Program-made: the position numbers and the translations under genes
The notes under the pieces: model-generated
Seen by the model: the letters and a program-made list of their open reading frames with translations, nothing else
The model's database searches: none
What the model was told of the DNA's origin: nothing
Part shown: in pieces, positions 37,288 to 47,999 of the stretch
How the letters are laid out: each line of letters starts with the position of its first letter
How positions within the stretch are numbered: the stretch's first letter is position 1
DNA from: Lentilitoribacter sp. Alg239-R112
GTDB lineage: Bacteria > Pseudomonadota > Alphaproteobacteria > Rhizobiales > Rhizobiaceae
NCBI RefSeq assembly: GCF_900537175.1
Contig: NZ_LS999834.1
Coordinates: 561,406 to 625,405, forward strand
Direction of reading: 5' to 3'
Length of the DNA: 64,000 nucleotides

Positions 37288-37923
37288 ATGTCAGGAACCC
37301 TTGTACTTGTTCGTCACGGTCAAAGCGAATGGAATCTTAAAAACCTCTTCACTGGCTGGAAAGATCCAGACCTTACTGATAAGGGAGTTCAGGAAGCCAA
37401 AGATGGTGGTGTTGCACTGAAAGATTATGGATTGAAATATGATGTGGCCTTCACATCAGAACTTTCCCGGGCACAAAAAACACTTGGATTTATCCTCGAA
37501 GAAATTGGTCAAACAGATATCAATATCATCAAAGATGTTGCACTGAACGAGCGCGACTATGGTGACCTCGCTGGCCTTAATAAAGATGATGCCCGCAAAA
37601 AGTGGGGCGAAGAACAAGTTCATATCTGGCGTCGTTCATACGATGTTCCACCTCCAGGTGGTGAAAGCTTGAAAGATACTGGCGCACGTGTTTGGCCCTA
37701 TTTCATGACCGATATTTTGCCTCGGGTATTGAAGGGCGAAAATGTTCTTGTGGCAGCTCATGGAAACTCCCTACGTGCGCTCGTAATGATCCTTGATCGC
37801 CTTACAAAAGATGAAATTTTGTCGGTTAATCTCGCAACAGGCGTACCGATGGTTTACAAATTGAATGCAGATTCTACCGTTGATTCGAAAGAAGTTTTAG
37901 GCGACATGTCTAAAGCTCACTAA
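37288..37923 (+). CDS. gpmA: 2,3-bisphosphoglycerate-dependent phosphoglycerate mutase
   Basis: Interconverts 3- and 2-phosphoglycerate in glycolysis. The phosphohistidine is His10 in [10 protein letters not shown]; the second His is in [11 protein letters not shown] and the acid in [11 protein letters not shown]. The 211-aa size is the shorter alphaproteobacterial form. AAGGAA precedes the ATG. It is convergent with the Ada-like gene across a GC-rich hairpin at 37946-37969. Confidence 0.95.
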   Translation: MSGTLVLVRHGQSEWNLKNLFTGWKDPDLTDKGVQEAKDGGVALKDYGLKYDVAFTSELSRAQKTLGFILEEIGQTDINIIKDVALNERDYGDLAGLNKDDARKKWGEEQVHIWRRSYDVPPPGGESLKDTGARVWPYFMTDILPRVLKGENVLVAAHGNSLRALVMILDRLTKDEILSVNLATGVPMVYKLNADSTVDSKEVLGDMSKAH

Positions 37924-37945
37924 GCAATAATCTTTTAAAAGTTCA

Positions 37946-37969
37946 GGCGGCGTTCACGTTAGCGCCGTC
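37946..37969. terminator. Possible terminator hairpin between gpmA and the Ada-like gene
   Basis: GGCGGCG (37946-37952) pairs with CGCCGTC (37963-37969), six Watson-Crick pairs and one G-U. No clear T run follows on either strand, so this is tentative. It overlaps the end of the convergent Ada-like gene. Confidence 0.35.
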
Positions 37970-38826
37970 TCCCAACCCAACATTGCTCGTTTGCGTGTCA
38001 AACCCCAATGATATCCCGTCAATGCACCCGATTTTCCCAGTGCTCTATGGCAGGGAACCACAAATGAAATTGGGTTAGCGCCTACCGCAGCTCCCACGGC
38101 ACGAGATGCCTTTGGCCGGCCAATCTGATTGGCGATGGACGAATATGTTGTCGCTTTTCCCATTGGAATATCTAACAGCGCCTGCCACACTTCTACCTGA
38201 AAATCTGTTCCTATCAAGACAAGCCGAATTGGATTATTTTCTTGCCACGCATCCGGCTTAAAAATCTGTTGCGCATAACTTTGCGTTGCATTTGGGTCTT
38301 GCACGTAAACTGCTTTTTTCCAGCGATTCATCATATCTTCAAGTGCTGGAATTTCCTCACCTTCATCACAGAAAGCAAGTCCGGCCATACCTCTATCAGT
38401 AACCATAATCAAAGCGATACCAAATGGGCATTGGTGAAAACCATATCTGATTATAAGCGCCTCACCTCCTGATTTAAAATCCCCTGGTGACATCGCCTCG
38501 TGGGTTACGAATAAATCATGCAATCGGCTCGGACCAGACAGGCCTACTTCAAAACTCGTATCTAGAAGCGGCAGCTGTTCATCAGCAAGCAAACGCTTTG
38601 CATGATCAATAGTGACAGCTTGCAAAAACGCTTTTGGCGACAATCCGGCCCATCTTGTAAAAAGTTTTTGCAGCTTCGTTTGCTCCATACCAACTTTAAC
38701 AGAAATATCTTCCAGACTTGGTTGAGAACGGTAATCCATTGAAATGAGTTCAATGACTTGACGGATGACTTCATAGTCCTCGCCATCTGGGGTAATGTTA
38801 ATTTGCGGTTTAATTGCAATATTCAT
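37954..38826 (-). CDS. Ada-like AraC regulator fused to O6-alkylguanine-DNA methyltransferase
   Basis: A 290-aa protein with an AraC-type helix-turn-helix region (about residues 20-120, LEDISVKVGMEQTKLQKLF then FEVGLSGPSRLHDLF) followed by a complete methyltransferase domain (about 125-288) with FQVEVWQALLDIPMGKATTYSSIA and the acceptor Cys259 in VVPCHRALG. The N-terminal phosphotriester-repair domain of E. coli Ada is missing, so activation by methylphosphotriesters seems impossible. It may repair O6-methylguanine and regulate genes by another cue. It is convergent with gpmA. Confidence 0.9.
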   Translation of the reverse strand: MNIAIKPQINITPDGEDYEVIRQVIELISMDYRSQPSLEDISVKVGMEQTKLQKLFTRWAGLSPKAFLQAVTIDHAKRLLADEQLPLLDTSFEVGLSGPSRLHDLFVTHEAMSPGDFKSGGEALIIRYGFHQCPFGIALIMVTDRGMAGLAFCDEGEEIPALEDMMNRWKKAVYVQDPNATQSYAQQIFKPDAWQENNPIRLVLIGTDFQVEVWQALLDIPMGKATTYSSIANQIGRPKASRAVGAAVGANPISFVVPCHRALGKSGALTGYHWGLTRKRAMLGWETALT

Positions 38827-38932
38827 GACAGTACTCCAAGAAATTCTTATCAGTGACCACTAGAAGACTACATTCAAACTTGGATGACCACCCGATTCTT
38901 GGCCAAGCGAAAACCACCCACACATTTAAAGT

Positions 38933-39403
38933 TTATTTGCGCTTAACCGTCGCGAGAGCGCTGGAGAAAGCGTTCGCAAAACTCTCACGATCATCTGGGT
39001 TTAGAAACGAACCCACACATGTTTTTGCCTCTCTTGCAGATATTTTCATGTCTGTAATGCCTATTTCATCATGCCGCGAAACATCAAACCTTGACCAAAG
39101 TGGGTTAAATAGATGTTCTCTTTGCTGGCCCGATGCGGATATCTTTTTAATTTTAAGTTCAATTCTTGAAAGGGAAATTTCTTCTCGCGTGCGGCCAGAA
39201 CGATAGTTTAGCCAAAACGCGCCAAAAATCAGTAGTAGATCAAAACCAAAGAAAAATGCGACCGGCCAAGCGCCTGCAACGAAAAACACAATCATATGCC
39301 CGATCGCCATTGCCGATATAATAACAGCAAAAATGATAAAACCCAGACGCCCCAATGATCGGTGCGGTGTCAAAAACGCTTCAAAAATCAGTTTATCATT
39401 CAT
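38933..39403 (-). CDS. DUF2244 membrane protein
   Basis: A 156-aa protein of the alphaproteobacterial DUF2244 family. An N-terminal segment with FEAFLTPHRSLGRLGF is followed by two close hydrophobic helices (about residues 25-68, FIIFAVIISAMAIGHMIVFF and then a second) and a cytoplasmic beta-rich domain (WSRFDV, REAKTCVGSFLNPDDR). Family function is unknown. I start it at 39403, where AAAGGC lies upstream; the frame extends nine codons further. It diverges from nth, which is a usual arrangement in Rhizobiales. Confidence 0.88.
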   Translation of the reverse strand: MNDKLIFEAFLTPHRSLGRLGFIIFAVIISAMAIGHMIVFFVAGAWPVAFFFGFDLLLIFGAFWLNYRSGRTREEISLSRIELKIKKISASGQQREHLFNPLWSRFDVSRHDEIGITDMKISAREAKTCVGSFLNPDDRESFANAFSSALATVKRK

Positions 39404-39445
39404 TGCGCATTGCCTTTGCTTCTTAAACATAATTATAGATAGTTC

Positions 39446-40198
39446 ATGAAAAATCCAAAGAATAAAAATATCACTGCGGCAAAGAATACCAAATCAGCTA
39501 CCAAACGTATGCCCCGATCTCCTTATACAAAGGGCGAGATTAAGGAGATGTTTCGTAGGTTCTCAATCCAGCGTCCTGAGCCAAAAGGTGAGTTGGAACA
39601 TGTTAATCCTTTTACACTTGTAGTAGCCGTAGCCCTATCTGCGCAAGCAACAGATGCGGGCGTGAACAAAGCCACTCGGGCGCTATTCAAAGTCGCTGAT
39701 ACACCTGAAAAGATGGTCGCGCTTGGCGAAGAAAAAGTTCGCGAATACATTAAAACAATCGGGCTTTACCGCAACAAGGCGAAAAACGTTATCGCGCTCA
39801 GCAAAATGTTAATTGAAGAATTTGATAGTATTGTGCCCGAGAGTCGAGATGATTTGATCAAGTTACCGGGCGTCGGGCGGAAAACCGCGAATGTCGTGCA
39901 ATCAATGGCATTCGGCATACCAACTATGGCAGTTGATACGCATGTGTTCCGAATTGGAAATCGCTTGCGTTTGGCACCGGGTAAAACACCTGATGACGTT
40001 GAAGATATATTGATGAAACGTATTCCGGAAGAATATCTCTACCACGCTCATCACTGGCTTATTTTGCATGGCCGTTATTGTTGCAAAGCGCGTAAACCAG
40101 AATGCGAAAAATGTGTCATTGCAGATATTTGCAAGTCAAAGGAAAAGACTTGCGATATCCCCGCACCTGCTGTGGAACTTCCTCCGCAGATCATCTAG
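39446..40198 (+). CDS. nth: Endonuclease III
   Basis: Bifunctional DNA glycosylase/AP lyase for oxidised pyrimidines. The helix-hairpin-helix LPGVGRKTANVV contains catalytic Lys146, and Asp164 in AVDTHVFRI has the 18-residue spacing of the E. coli pair. The 4Fe-4S cluster motif C-x6-C-x2-C-x5-C is in CKARKPECEKCVIADIC. The first 25 residues are a Lys/Asn-rich extension. Length 250 aa. It is convergent with the EI24-domain gene, with 12 bases between stops. Confidence 0.96.
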   Translation: MKNPKNKNITAAKNTKSATKRMPRSPYTKGEIKEMFRRFSIQRPEPKGELEHVNPFTLVVAVALSAQATDAGVNKATRALFKVADTPEKMVALGEEKVREYIKTIGLYRNKAKNVIALSKMLIEEFDSIVPESRDDLIKLPGVGRKTANVVQSMAFGIPTMAVDTHVFRIGNRLRLAPGKTPDDVEDILMKRIPEEYLYHAHHWLILHGRYCCKARKPECEKCVIADICKSKEKTCDIPAPAVELPPQII

Positions 40199-40210
40199 CG
40201 GCATCTTAAG

Positions 40211-40924
40211 TTAGCGCATATTTCGTGCTTCTTTTTGCATCAACATTTTATGCATATGCACCATCATACCGGCCGCAAAAAATGGTGTTACAAAGTTAAG
40301 AATTGGCACCGCCAAAAACCCTGCAATTACCAATCCAGCCATAAATATTTGCGTACTGTAGCGCGATCTTAAACGGCGCGTTTCTTTAGGATTATGATGA
40401 CGCAAAGCTGCAAATTCAAAATATTCGCGCCCCAACAAATAGCCGTTGACCACAAAAAACGCGACCAAATTAATTCCTGGAATAAGAAGTAAAAATAAAG
40501 CTAGAAGGTTCCCCAACAGAACGACTACCAAGAACCTCAGTGATTGAGAGATCGATTGACCAAGTGGCATTGCTTTGCCGGCTGGGTCATTTGGATAGAA
40601 TTTTTGCTCAATATCATCGGCTATATCATCAACAAAAAAACCAGACAATAAGGCTGTAATTGGCGAGATCAGCAGTGCAAGTGCGAGCGCTGAGCCAACA
40701 GCGGCAAAGATTACAAAGACAGTGGATAACCAAGCAAGCCAGCCTGGTAGATCGGGAATAAAGCCATCCGCATAGGGTATAAAATAACCCGTAATTACAT
40801 TTTGAAAGCCAAACCATATACCCACAAGAATTAATAACGTAGCGCCTAGTATTTTGAATAAAAGCGCACGCGATCTTGGCGCGAATACATTTTCAAAGGC
40901 AGCTTTTGCAGCTTCAATAATCAT
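40211..40924 (-). CDS. EI24/CysZ-like membrane protein
   Basis: A 237-aa inner-membrane protein of the EI24 domain family, which includes the sulfate transporter CysZ. About four to six hydrophobic stretches are seen, with the family-like SPITALLSGFFVDDIADDIEQ and PGINLVAFFVVNGYLLGREYFEFAALRH. No cys genes lie nearby, so sulfate transport is not supported by context. The start is ATG 40924 with GGGGAT upstream; a TTG four codons earlier is less likely. It is convergent with nth and divergent from glnD. Confidence 0.83.
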   Translation of the reverse strand: MIIEAAKAAFENVFAPRSRALLFKILGATLLILVGIWFGFQNVITGYFIPYADGFIPDLPGWLAWLSTVFVIFAAVGSALALALLISPITALLSGFFVDDIADDIEQKFYPNDPAGKAMPLGQSISQSLRFLVVVLLGNLLALFLLLIPGINLVAFFVVNGYLLGREYFEFAALRHHNPKETRRLRSRYSTQIFMAGLVIAGFLAVPILNFVTPFFAAGMMVHMHKMLMQKEARNMR

Positions 40925-41062
40925 AAAGATCCCCAAAGTGTCATATTCTCGGTCTATGTGGGGTAAATGAGGTAAATGTTCAAGTACTCATAGTCACTCG
41001 CTGCTTGTCTATGCGCAATAAAAAAGGCTATAGCCAACAAGCTTGTCGAAATAGGGTCGGAT

Positions 41063-43894
41063 ATGTCCAGAAATACCAAGTCAAAAAAGCGCCTTCACGA
41101 AATCATTGATGAGAATGCACTTCAGTCTTGCTTTGAAGAGATTGCCGATGAGTTTGGCGGCGAAAGCGATAAAGCCCGAAGCGCTGTTTTGGAAACAGTA
41201 AAAGCGTTTAATGCTAAAGGTCGTGAAAGGGCACGCGAATTACTTCTAGAAGATGGTGGCGGAGTGGCGTGCGCCGAGCGGATTTCTTATCTTGAAGATA
41301 AAATAATTCAGAACCTATACACCTACGCAACGGCACACGTCTATAGAGCAGAAAATCCATCAAAAAGTGAGAACCTGTCCGTCATGGCAGTGGGTGGATA
41401 TGGTCGCAGTACGCTTGCGCCGGGTTCTGATATCGATCTACTATTTATACTTCCATATAAATCCACACCCTGGACTGAACAAATTGTCGAATGGATTTTA
41501 TACATTCTTTGGGATTTGCGCCAAAAGGTAGGCCACGCCACCCGCAACATCGATGAATGTATCAGGCTTTCCAAGACTGATATGACAATCCGCACATCAA
41601 TTTTGGAAGCAAGGTATATTTGTGGCTCCAAGGAACTTGCGGAGGATTTAGCGACACGTTTTGGTGAAGAGGTGGTGAAAGACACCGGCACTGAATTTAT
41701 TGCGGCTAAACTAGAAGAACGTAATGACCGACATCAGAAATCTGGCGATACAGCCTACCTAGTCGAGCCAAATATTAAAGAAGGCAAAGGCGGGTTACGC
41801 GATCTACACACACTGTTTTGGATCTCAAAATATTATTATCGCGTCGATACGGATAAAGAACTTATCAAGCTCGGTGTTTTTTCAAAGAATGAATATAATG
41901 AATTAAAGAAGGCAGAAGATTTTCTCTGGGCTGCCCGTTGTCACATGCATTACGTAACAAACAAGCCAGAAGATCGGTTATCTTTCGATATACAGCGCGA
42001 AATCGCCGCTGCATTGGACTATCAAGATCGCCCCGGATTAAGCGCAGTTGAACGCTTTATGAAACACTATTTTCTGATTGCCAAAGAAGTGAGCGATTTA
42101 ACGCGCACGTTCTGTGCTGCATTGGAAGCGGAGAATGCGAAACAATCACCACGCTTTACCGATATGTTTCGTCGATTTAATCGTAGTATACGGAAAATTG
42201 CAGGAACAATAGATTTTATTGATGAGCATGGCCGCATCGTTATGGCAAACCCGGATGTGTTTAAAAATGATCCGGTAAATCTCATTCGTGTATTTTATTT
42301 TGCTGATAAACACGAGATTGATTTTCATCCTAATACTCTCAAACAAATAAAACGTTCTCTTAAGCTGGTCAACGCATCATTGCGCGCAAATTCTGAGGCT
42401 AATCGCCTGTTTATTTCGATCTTAACATCGCGAAGATCACCACGTCTTAACCTAAGTCGAATGAATAATTCAGGGGTATTGGGTAAGTTCATTCCCGAAT
42501 TTGGCAAGATCGTCTCAATGATGCAATTTAATATGTATCATCATTTCACTGTAGACGAACATCTTCTTCGTTCTATCGGTATTTTAAGCAAACTCGAAAA
42601 AGGAGAGCTTGAGGAAGAGCATCCGCTCGCCCATAAGTTACTTCCAAACATAGATGATCGTGTCGCGCTTTATGTTGCCGTATTCATCCATGATATTGCT
42701 AAAGGCAGACCTGAGGATCACTCGATTGCAGGTGCGAAAGTCGCAAAAAAACTATGTCCTCGTCTTGGGTTATCAAACTCGCAAACAAATATGGTTGCCT
42801 GGTTAATTGAAGATCATCTAACGATGTCTACAGTTGCTCAATCGCGTGATTTAAACGATCCGAGAACTATTCGCGACTTCGCAAAATGTACCCAAACTTT
42901 GACACGCCTTAGAATGCTATTAGTTTTGACAGTTTGTGACATATCAGCTGTTGGACCAGGTGTTTGGAATGGTTGGAAAGGTCAACTTCTTAGAACATTA
43001 TATTATGAGGCTGAGATTTTTCTATCGAGCGGATTTTCTCGATCATCACGCTGTTCACGCGTTGAAAATGCCAGACGAGACTTAGAAAATGCGCTCACGG
43101 AGTGGGGTGACGACGAGCGTAAGACATATCTTGCACTTCATTATGATCCCTATCTGATGACTGTTTCTCTTGAAGACCAGATCAGACATGCTGCAATGTT
43201 CCAAGAAGCTGATAAAACCGATAAAGCAATACACCATTCGGTCCGAACTCATGCGTTTCATGAAATTACAGAAATCACTGTCTTGGCACCAGACCATCCA
43301 AGACTATTCAGTATAGTTGCTGGTGCCTGTGCTGCAACGGGAGCGAATATTGCCGATGCACAGGTTTTCACAACATCTGACGGACGTGCTCTTGATACCA
43401 TTATGATCAATCGAGCTTTCGAAGATGATGAAGATGAACTGCGTAGAGCAGGTGCAATCGCACGGTTAATTGAAGATGTACTTGCAGGCAAGACTGGTTT
43501 GCCGGAAGTAATAGCCCGGAAAAATAGTTACAAAAAAAGCAAAAAAACATTCTCGGTACCGACAGAAGTACGGATCAACAATGAGCTATCTGAAAAGTTT
43601 TCACTTATTGAGGTTGAATGCTTGGATAGGCCGGGTGTTTTGTCAATTATCACACAGTCGCTTGCTGAATTATCATTAAATATTGCTTCTGCGCACGTCA
43701 CCACTTTTGGTGAAAAAGTTGTCGACACATTTTATGTTTGTGATCTTTTCGGACATAAAATTACAAGTAAAACTCGACAAATGCGAATTGCACAATATCT
43801 TACACAAGTTTTGAAAGATTCAAAACTGACTGGCAACGTGACAGAGCTTCACAACTATTCTGCACCAGTTGGAGATGGAGGCTCTGCACAATGA
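41063..43894 (+). CDS. glnD: Bifunctional PII uridylyltransferase/uridylyl-removing enzyme
   Basis: Nitrogen sensor that adds or removes UMP from PII proteins according to glutamine. Domains in order: nucleotidyltransferase (about 110-330, with [19 protein letters not shown]), PII-UR central region, HD hydrolase (about 490-620, with [14 protein letters not shown]), and two ACT domains at the C-terminus (from about 735 and 845, with [21 protein letters not shown]). Length 943 aa is normal. Its TGA overlaps the murJ ATG by 4 bases; glnD-murJ-trpS is a standard rhizobial order. Confidence 0.97.
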   Translation: MSRNTKSKKRLHEIIDENALQSCFEEIADEFGGESDKARSAVLETVKAFNAKGRERARELLLEDGGGVACAERISYLEDKIIQNLYTYATAHVYRAENPSKSENLSVMAVGGYGRSTLAPGSDIDLLFILPYKSTPWTEQIVEWILYILWDLRQKVGHATRNIDECIRLSKTDMTIRTSILEARYICGSKELAEDLATRFGEEVVKDTGTEFIAAKLEERNDRHQKSGDTAYLVEPNIKEGKGGLRDLHTLFWISKYYYRVDTDKELIKLGVFSKNEYNELKKAEDFLWAARCHMHYVTNKPEDRLSFDIQREIAAALDYQDRPGLSAVERFMKHYFLIAKEVSDLTRTFCAALEAENAKQSPRFTDMFRRFNRSIRKIAGTIDFIDEHGRIVMANPDVFKNDPVNLIRVFYFADKHEIDFHPNTLKQIKRSLKLVNASLRANSEANRLFISILTSRRSPRLNLSRMNNSGVLGKFIPEFGKIVSMMQFNMYHHFTVDEHLLRSIGILSKLEKGELEEEHPLAHKLLPNIDDRVALYVAVFIHDIAKGRPEDHSIAGAKVAKKLCPRLGLSNSQTNMVAWLIEDHLTMSTVAQSRDLNDPRTIRDFAKCTQTLTRLRMLLVLTVCDISAVGPGVWNGWKGQLLRTLYYEAEIFLSSGFSRSSRCSRVENARRDLENALTEWGDDERKTYLALHYDPYLMTVSLEDQIRHAAMFQEADKTDKAIHHSVRTHAFHEITEITVLAPDHPRLFSIVAGACAATGANIADAQVFTTSDGRALDTIMINRAFEDDEDELRRAGAIARLIEDVLAGKTGLPEVIARKNSYKKSKKTFSVPTEVRINNELSEKFSLIEVECLDRPGVLSIITQSLAELSLNIASAHVTTFGEKVVDTFYVCDLFGHKITSKTRQMRIAQYLTQVLKDSKLTGNVTELHNYSAPVGDGGSAQ

Positions 43895-45441
43895 GCCTCA
43901 TAACCAAATTTGCGAGCGTAGGCGGTGCAACAATGGCAAGCCGCGTGCTCGGCTTTGTCCGTGAAATGATGATCGCTGCTTTCTTAGGCACCGGACCAAT
44001 TGCCGATGCTTTCTATGCGGCATTTCGCTTTCCCAATCTATTCCGTCGACTTTTTGCTGAGGGCGCGTTCAATGCAGCTTTTATTCCCCTCTTTGCGAAA
44101 AGGCTGGAAGAAGGTGAAGCATCTGCAAAAGAATTTGCACGAGATGTTATTTCGGTTCTTATTTTTATTCTTCTCATTGTCTCTGCGCTGGCGATCATTT
44201 TTATGCCATGGTTGGTCGGAACAATTATCGCACCGAAATTTGCCGCGAATCCCGCAAAGTTTGACATTACAATTCTCCTTACACGCATCATGTTTCCTTA
44301 CCTGGCGGCAATGAGCCTTGTTGCCATGCTGTCGGGAATTTTAAACTCTTTACGCAAATATTTCCTTGCTGCATTTTTGCCTGTTCTTCTTAATATCGTG
44401 CTTATCGGAGCTCTCGCTTTAGCTGGATTTTTAAAGCTTGAACCTCCACAAATTGGCCTAGCACTTGCAATTGCAGTTACGATTTCCGGCTTCCTACAGC
44501 TTGCACTCGTAGCATGGGGTGCCAAGCATGAAGGGTATTTGCCACTCCCTCGCACACCTAAATTCACCGCTCCCGTGAGGCGCCTCCTTTGGCTTGCACT
44601 TCCTGCGGCACTTACGGGCGGTATTACACAGATCAATTTACTCGTAGGCCAAATTATTGCATCGGCAGAAGATGGTGCCATCGCAGTCATAAATATTGCA
44701 GATAGACTTATTCAACTGCCACTTGGCGTGATTGGAATTGCCATCGGTGTTGTGTTGCTCCCTGAGCTTGCGCGTTCATATAAGGCAGGAAAGCATGAAG
44801 AAGCACTTATCTTGCAAAGTCGCGGATTTGAGTTTGCATTATTCCTTACATTGCCTGCCGCAGTCGGTCTTGCTGTTCTAACGGAACCGATTGTATCGGT
44901 ATTGTTTGAAAGGGGCGCTTTTGATGAGGCTGCAACCCTGCGCACTTCTGCAGTTCTGACCGTGTTCGCATTGGGTTTACCGGCCTTTGTTTTGAGCAAA
45001 GTTTTCACACCTGCCTATTATGTCGATGAGAATATGCGATGGCCTATGTGGTGTTCTTTGGCCAGTGTTATCGTCAATATTACTGGCAGCCTTATTCTCT
45101 TTCCAACATATGGCGTTGTGGGTATAGGCATCTCAACAGCTGCATCAGGATGGGTGAACGCACTTATGTTGATGATACCTTTAATGATCACACAGAAATT
45201 TAAACCTTCAACTGAAACGAAACGTCGAACAGGTGCAATAATCGCGGCATCTGTAATTATGGGTATAATCCTATTTTTTGCAAACGACAGAATTTTGCCA
45301 ATATATCGTGAAATGAGCTTTGTCGAAAGTCTTGCTTCCGTGATTGCTATTATTGGTATTAGTGCAATTGTTTACTTTGGTCTTGCCATGATCATCGCAG
45401 GAATGAAGAAATCAGACCTGACGCAGGCATTTCGCAAATAG
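43891..45441 (+). CDS. murJ: Lipid II flippase MurJ (MviN)
   Basis: Inner-membrane protein of the MVF/MOP superfamily that flips lipid II for peptidoglycan synthesis. About 14 hydrophobic helices span the 516 residues. Family marks are [27 protein letters not shown] at the N-terminus (residues 7-33 in this region), [23 protein letters not shown] and the [17 protein letters not shown] segment. It starts inside the glnD stop (ATGA) and is followed by a 120-base gap before trpS. Essential in most bacteria. Confidence 0.95.
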   Translation: MSLITKFASVGGATMASRVLGFVREMMIAAFLGTGPIADAFYAAFRFPNLFRRLFAEGAFNAAFIPLFAKRLEEGEASAKEFARDVISVLIFILLIVSALAIIFMPWLVGTIIAPKFAANPAKFDITILLTRIMFPYLAAMSLVAMLSGILNSLRKYFLAAFLPVLLNIVLIGALALAGFLKLEPPQIGLALAIAVTISGFLQLALVAWGAKHEGYLPLPRTPKFTAPVRRLLWLALPAALTGGITQINLLVGQIIASAEDGAIAVINIADRLIQLPLGVIGIAIGVVLLPELARSYKAGKHEEALILQSRGFEFALFLTLPAAVGLAVLTEPIVSVLFERGAFDEAATLRTSAVLTVFALGLPAFVLSKVFTPAYYVDENMRWPMWCSLASVIVNITGSLILFPTYGVVGIGISTAASGWVNALMLMIPLMITQKFKPSTETKRRTGAIIAASVIMGIILFFANDRILPIYREMSFVESLASVIAIIGISAIVYFGLAMIIAGMKKSDLTQAFRK

Positions 45442-45561
45442 AGCAAGTTAAGCAACCTCTACATGAACGAATTTACTTGACCTTAGAAGGCCGTAAACGC
45501 ATAACCCACCCAAATTTTAAGACGAAGGGTCAGGCCTTCCACAAGTCTGTCAGGAGAACAA

Positions 45562-46629
45562 ATGTCTGCATTTAATGAATTGGTTTTTTCCGGTATGCAA
45601 CCCACCGGAGCCCTTACACTTGGAAATTACCTGGGAGCGCTTAAAAAGTTTGTTGCGCTTCAAGACAATCATAATTGCATTTATTGTGTGGTCGATTCAC
45701 ACGCCCTTACTGCTTCACTTGTGCACGATAATCTGGTTGCGCAGACACGTTCTGTAGCCGCTGCATACATTGCAGCTGGCGTTGATCCCGTAAAACATAT
45801 TGTGTTCAATCAGTCTGCGGTTCCTCAACATGCCGAACTTGCATGGGTATTTAACTGCGTGGCTCGGATCGGCTGGATGAACCGTATGACCCAATTTAAA
45901 GATAAAGCAGGTAAAAACCGCGATAACGCCTCGCTTGGCCTAATGGCATATCCAAGCCTGATGGCAGCCGATATTTTGGTCTACCGAGCAACGCATGTTC
46001 CTGTAGGTGATGACCAAAAGCAACATCTTGAACTTACGCGTGACATTGCGCAAAAATTTAACATCGACTTTTCAGATCGTATTGCTGAGCTGGGTATTGG
46101 TGTTGATATGTCCTATGGAGATAAAGCTGTTTCTGGTTATTTTCCCGTTACAGAACCGCTCATTGGCGGCCCTGCTCCACGCGTTATGAGCCTTCGTGAC
46201 GGGACAAAAAAAATGTCAAAATCAGACCCTTCTGATCTATCCCGCATCAATATGACTGATGACACCGACATGATCGCCAAAAAAATAAAAAAGGCTAAAA
46301 CTGATCCAGAACCATTGCCATCAGAACTAGATGGATTACACGCTCGCCCAGAAGCGGACAATCTCATTGGTATTTTTGCAGCACTTTCTGATATCTCCAA
46401 GGAAGATGTTTTGAGGGAGTATGGTGGTAAACAATTTTCTGAATTCAAACCCATCTTGTCTGAGCTTATGATTGAATCTATGTCGCCAATTACTTCTGAA
46501 ATGCGTCGATTGAATGATAATTCTGACCATTTGGATGCCATTTTAAAAGATGGTGCCGAACGGGCTGAGGCAATTGCACAAAAGACAATGAATGATGTGA
46601 AAGATATAGTCGGTTTCTTGCGCAGCTGA
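45562..46629 (+). CDS. trpS: Tryptophanyl-tRNA synthetase
   Basis: Class I synthetase for tryptophan. The HIGH-type motif lies in [15 protein letters not shown] near the N-terminus, and the KMSKS loop is [13 protein letters not shown] near residue 215. [25 protein letters not shown] is the typical middle segment. Length 355 aa is normal for alphaproteobacteria. CAGGAG precedes the ATG. The upstream gap has a 7-bp pairing (GAAGGCC/GGCCTTC) with a long loop, but I see no T-box or trp attenuator. Confidence 0.96.
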   Translation: MSAFNELVFSGMQPTGALTLGNYLGALKKFVALQDNHNCIYCVVDSHALTASLVHDNLVAQTRSVAAAYIAAGVDPVKHIVFNQSAVPQHAELAWVFNCVARIGWMNRMTQFKDKAGKNRDNASLGLMAYPSLMAADILVYRATHVPVGDDQKQHLELTRDIAQKFNIDFSDRIAELGIGVDMSYGDKAVSGYFPVTEPLIGGPAPRVMSLRDGTKKMSKSDPSDLSRINMTDDTDMIAKKIKKAKTDPEPLPSELDGLHARPEADNLIGIFAALSDISKEDVLREYGGKQFSEFKPILSELMIESMSPITSEMRRLNDNSDHLDAILKDGAERAEAIAQKTMNDVKDIVGFLRS

Positions 46630-46742
46630 TTTTAATTTCAGTTTGACTTGAAACAAACAGTAATAGGGATTATCTTTCTAGAAAGATTCTAAACTAGCCT
46701 CACGCCAATTTTATACAAAGCGAAGAGGACATGGAGAACGAT

Positions 46743-47312
46743 ATGTTCATTCAAACAGAAACAACACCAAACCCAGCAACTTTGAAATTTTTGCCTGGTA
46801 AAGTTGTCCTTGAAGCAGGTACGGCTGACTTTCCAAATTTGGAGAGCATAAACGGAGCATCACCACTGGCTGAAAAGCTGTTCGAAGTTTCGGGTGTGAC
46901 AGGTGTATTCTACGGGTATGATTTTATCACTGTGACGAAAGATGAAGCATCTGATTGGCAGCATTTAAAACCCGCGATCTTGGGTAATATCATGGAATAC
47001 TTCATGTCTGGCGCTCCGGTTATGGCAGGCGAAAATGCTGGCATTCCCACGGATCAGGAAGGTGAATTTTTCGATGAGGCTGATACCAATATCGTCACAA
47101 CGATTAAAGAATTACTTGAAACCCGCGTTCGTCCGGCAGTGGCACAAGACGGCGGAGATATAACCTTCCATGGTTATAAAGATGGCACAGTCTTCTTACA
47201 CATGAAGGGCGCATGCGCTGGATGCCCATCATCCACTGCAACACTTAAACATGGTATCCAAAATCTGTTGCGCCACTTTATTCCAGAAGTTCAAGAAGTT
47301 GAGGCAATTTAG
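46743..47312 (+). CDS. NifU/NFU1-type iron-sulfur cluster scaffold protein
   Basis: A 189-aa protein with an N-terminal Nfu_N domain (MFIQTETTPNPATLKFLPG, about residues 1-90) and a C-terminal NifU domain with the cluster-binding CAGC (CxxC) in MKGACAGCPSSTATLKHGI. It should carry or deliver 4Fe-4S clusters to client proteins; miaB, nth and others nearby need such clusters. The start at 46743 has GGAG 7 bases upstream; an ATG at 46731 is in frame. tsaB follows after 9 bases. Confidence 0.93.
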   Translation: MFIQTETTPNPATLKFLPGKVVLEAGTADFPNLESINGASPLAEKLFEVSGVTGVFYGYDFITVTKDEASDWQHLKPAILGNIMEYFMSGAPVMAGENAGIPTDQEGEFFDEADTNIVTTIKELLETRVRPAVAQDGGDITFHGYKDGTVFLHMKGACAGCPSSTATLKHGIQNLLRHFIPEVQEVEAI

Positions 47313-47321
47313 CGTTTTTCA

Positions 47322-47996
47322 ATGCTGATACTTGCCGTCGATACAGCTGGTCCCATGTGTGCGGCATGCATTTATGATACGGCTAATGAAACTTTCTTGA
47401 GTTCTATCTCAGAAGAGATTGGCCGTGGGCATGCGGAAGTTTTACCCGGTATTGTCGAGCGCGCACTCAACCATGCTAACCTAGATTTTTCAGATTTAAG
47501 CTTGCTTGCAGTCAGCGAGGGCCCTGGATCATTTGCAGGTATTCGCGTTGGAATTTCGTTCATCCGCGCGCTTGCGCTAGCACTTAATATTCCATCTATT
47601 GGCATAAGCAGCCTGATTGCCATGGCGCATGCAACCTGCGAAACTGCAAGTCAGAATGCCCTCGCCGCCATTGACGCACGTCGCGGAGAAATCTATCTCG
47701 CTGTTGTTGATAGCAACGGATCCGTCGTAATCGAACCGGCAAAATATTCGGTTGAGGATGCAAATATGCTCGTGTCAAATTGTAAATATGTACTCTGCGG
47801 AAATGGAGTTGGTGTTCTTGAGACAGACAATTGCCAAATTGCCCATCAAAATGCATCAGCCCCCATTGAGATGATTGCTAAACTTGCTGTACAAAAACTG
47901 GAGGCATCTGGTAACCAGATCAAACCTCCAAAGGCACAATATTTGCGAGCAGCAGATGCCAAGAAACAGGCCGGTTTTGTATTAGATAGGCTCTAA
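47322..47996 (+). CDS. tsaB: tRNA threonylcarbamoyladenosine biosynthesis protein TsaB
   Basis: ASKHA-fold partner of TsaD and TsaE in making t6A37 in ANN-decoding tRNAs. Marks are LAVDTAGPMCAACIYD at the N-terminus, EIGRGHAEVLPG, SEGPGSFAGIRVGISFIRALA and ALAAIDARRGEIYLA. Length 224 aa is normal. The start follows nfu by 9 bases and the gene is followed after 3 bases by rimI, the usual tsaB-rimI pairing. Confidence 0.95.
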   Translation: MLILAVDTAGPMCAACIYDTANETFLSSISEEIGRGHAEVLPGIVERALNHANLDFSDLSLLAVSEGPGSFAGIRVGISFIRALALALNIPSIGISSLIAMAHATCETASQNALAAIDARRGEIYLAVVDSNGSVVIEPAKYSVEDANMLVSNCKYVLCGNGVGVLETDNCQIAHQNASAPIEMIAKLAVQKLEASGNQIKPPKAQYLRAADAKKQAGFVLDRL

Positions 47997-47999
47997 AAC

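Noticed and set aside
45442-45561. Possible T-box or trp attenuator before trpS
   Set aside because: Only a 7-bp pairing with a long loop is seen; no T-box sequence and no Trp-rich leader peptide.
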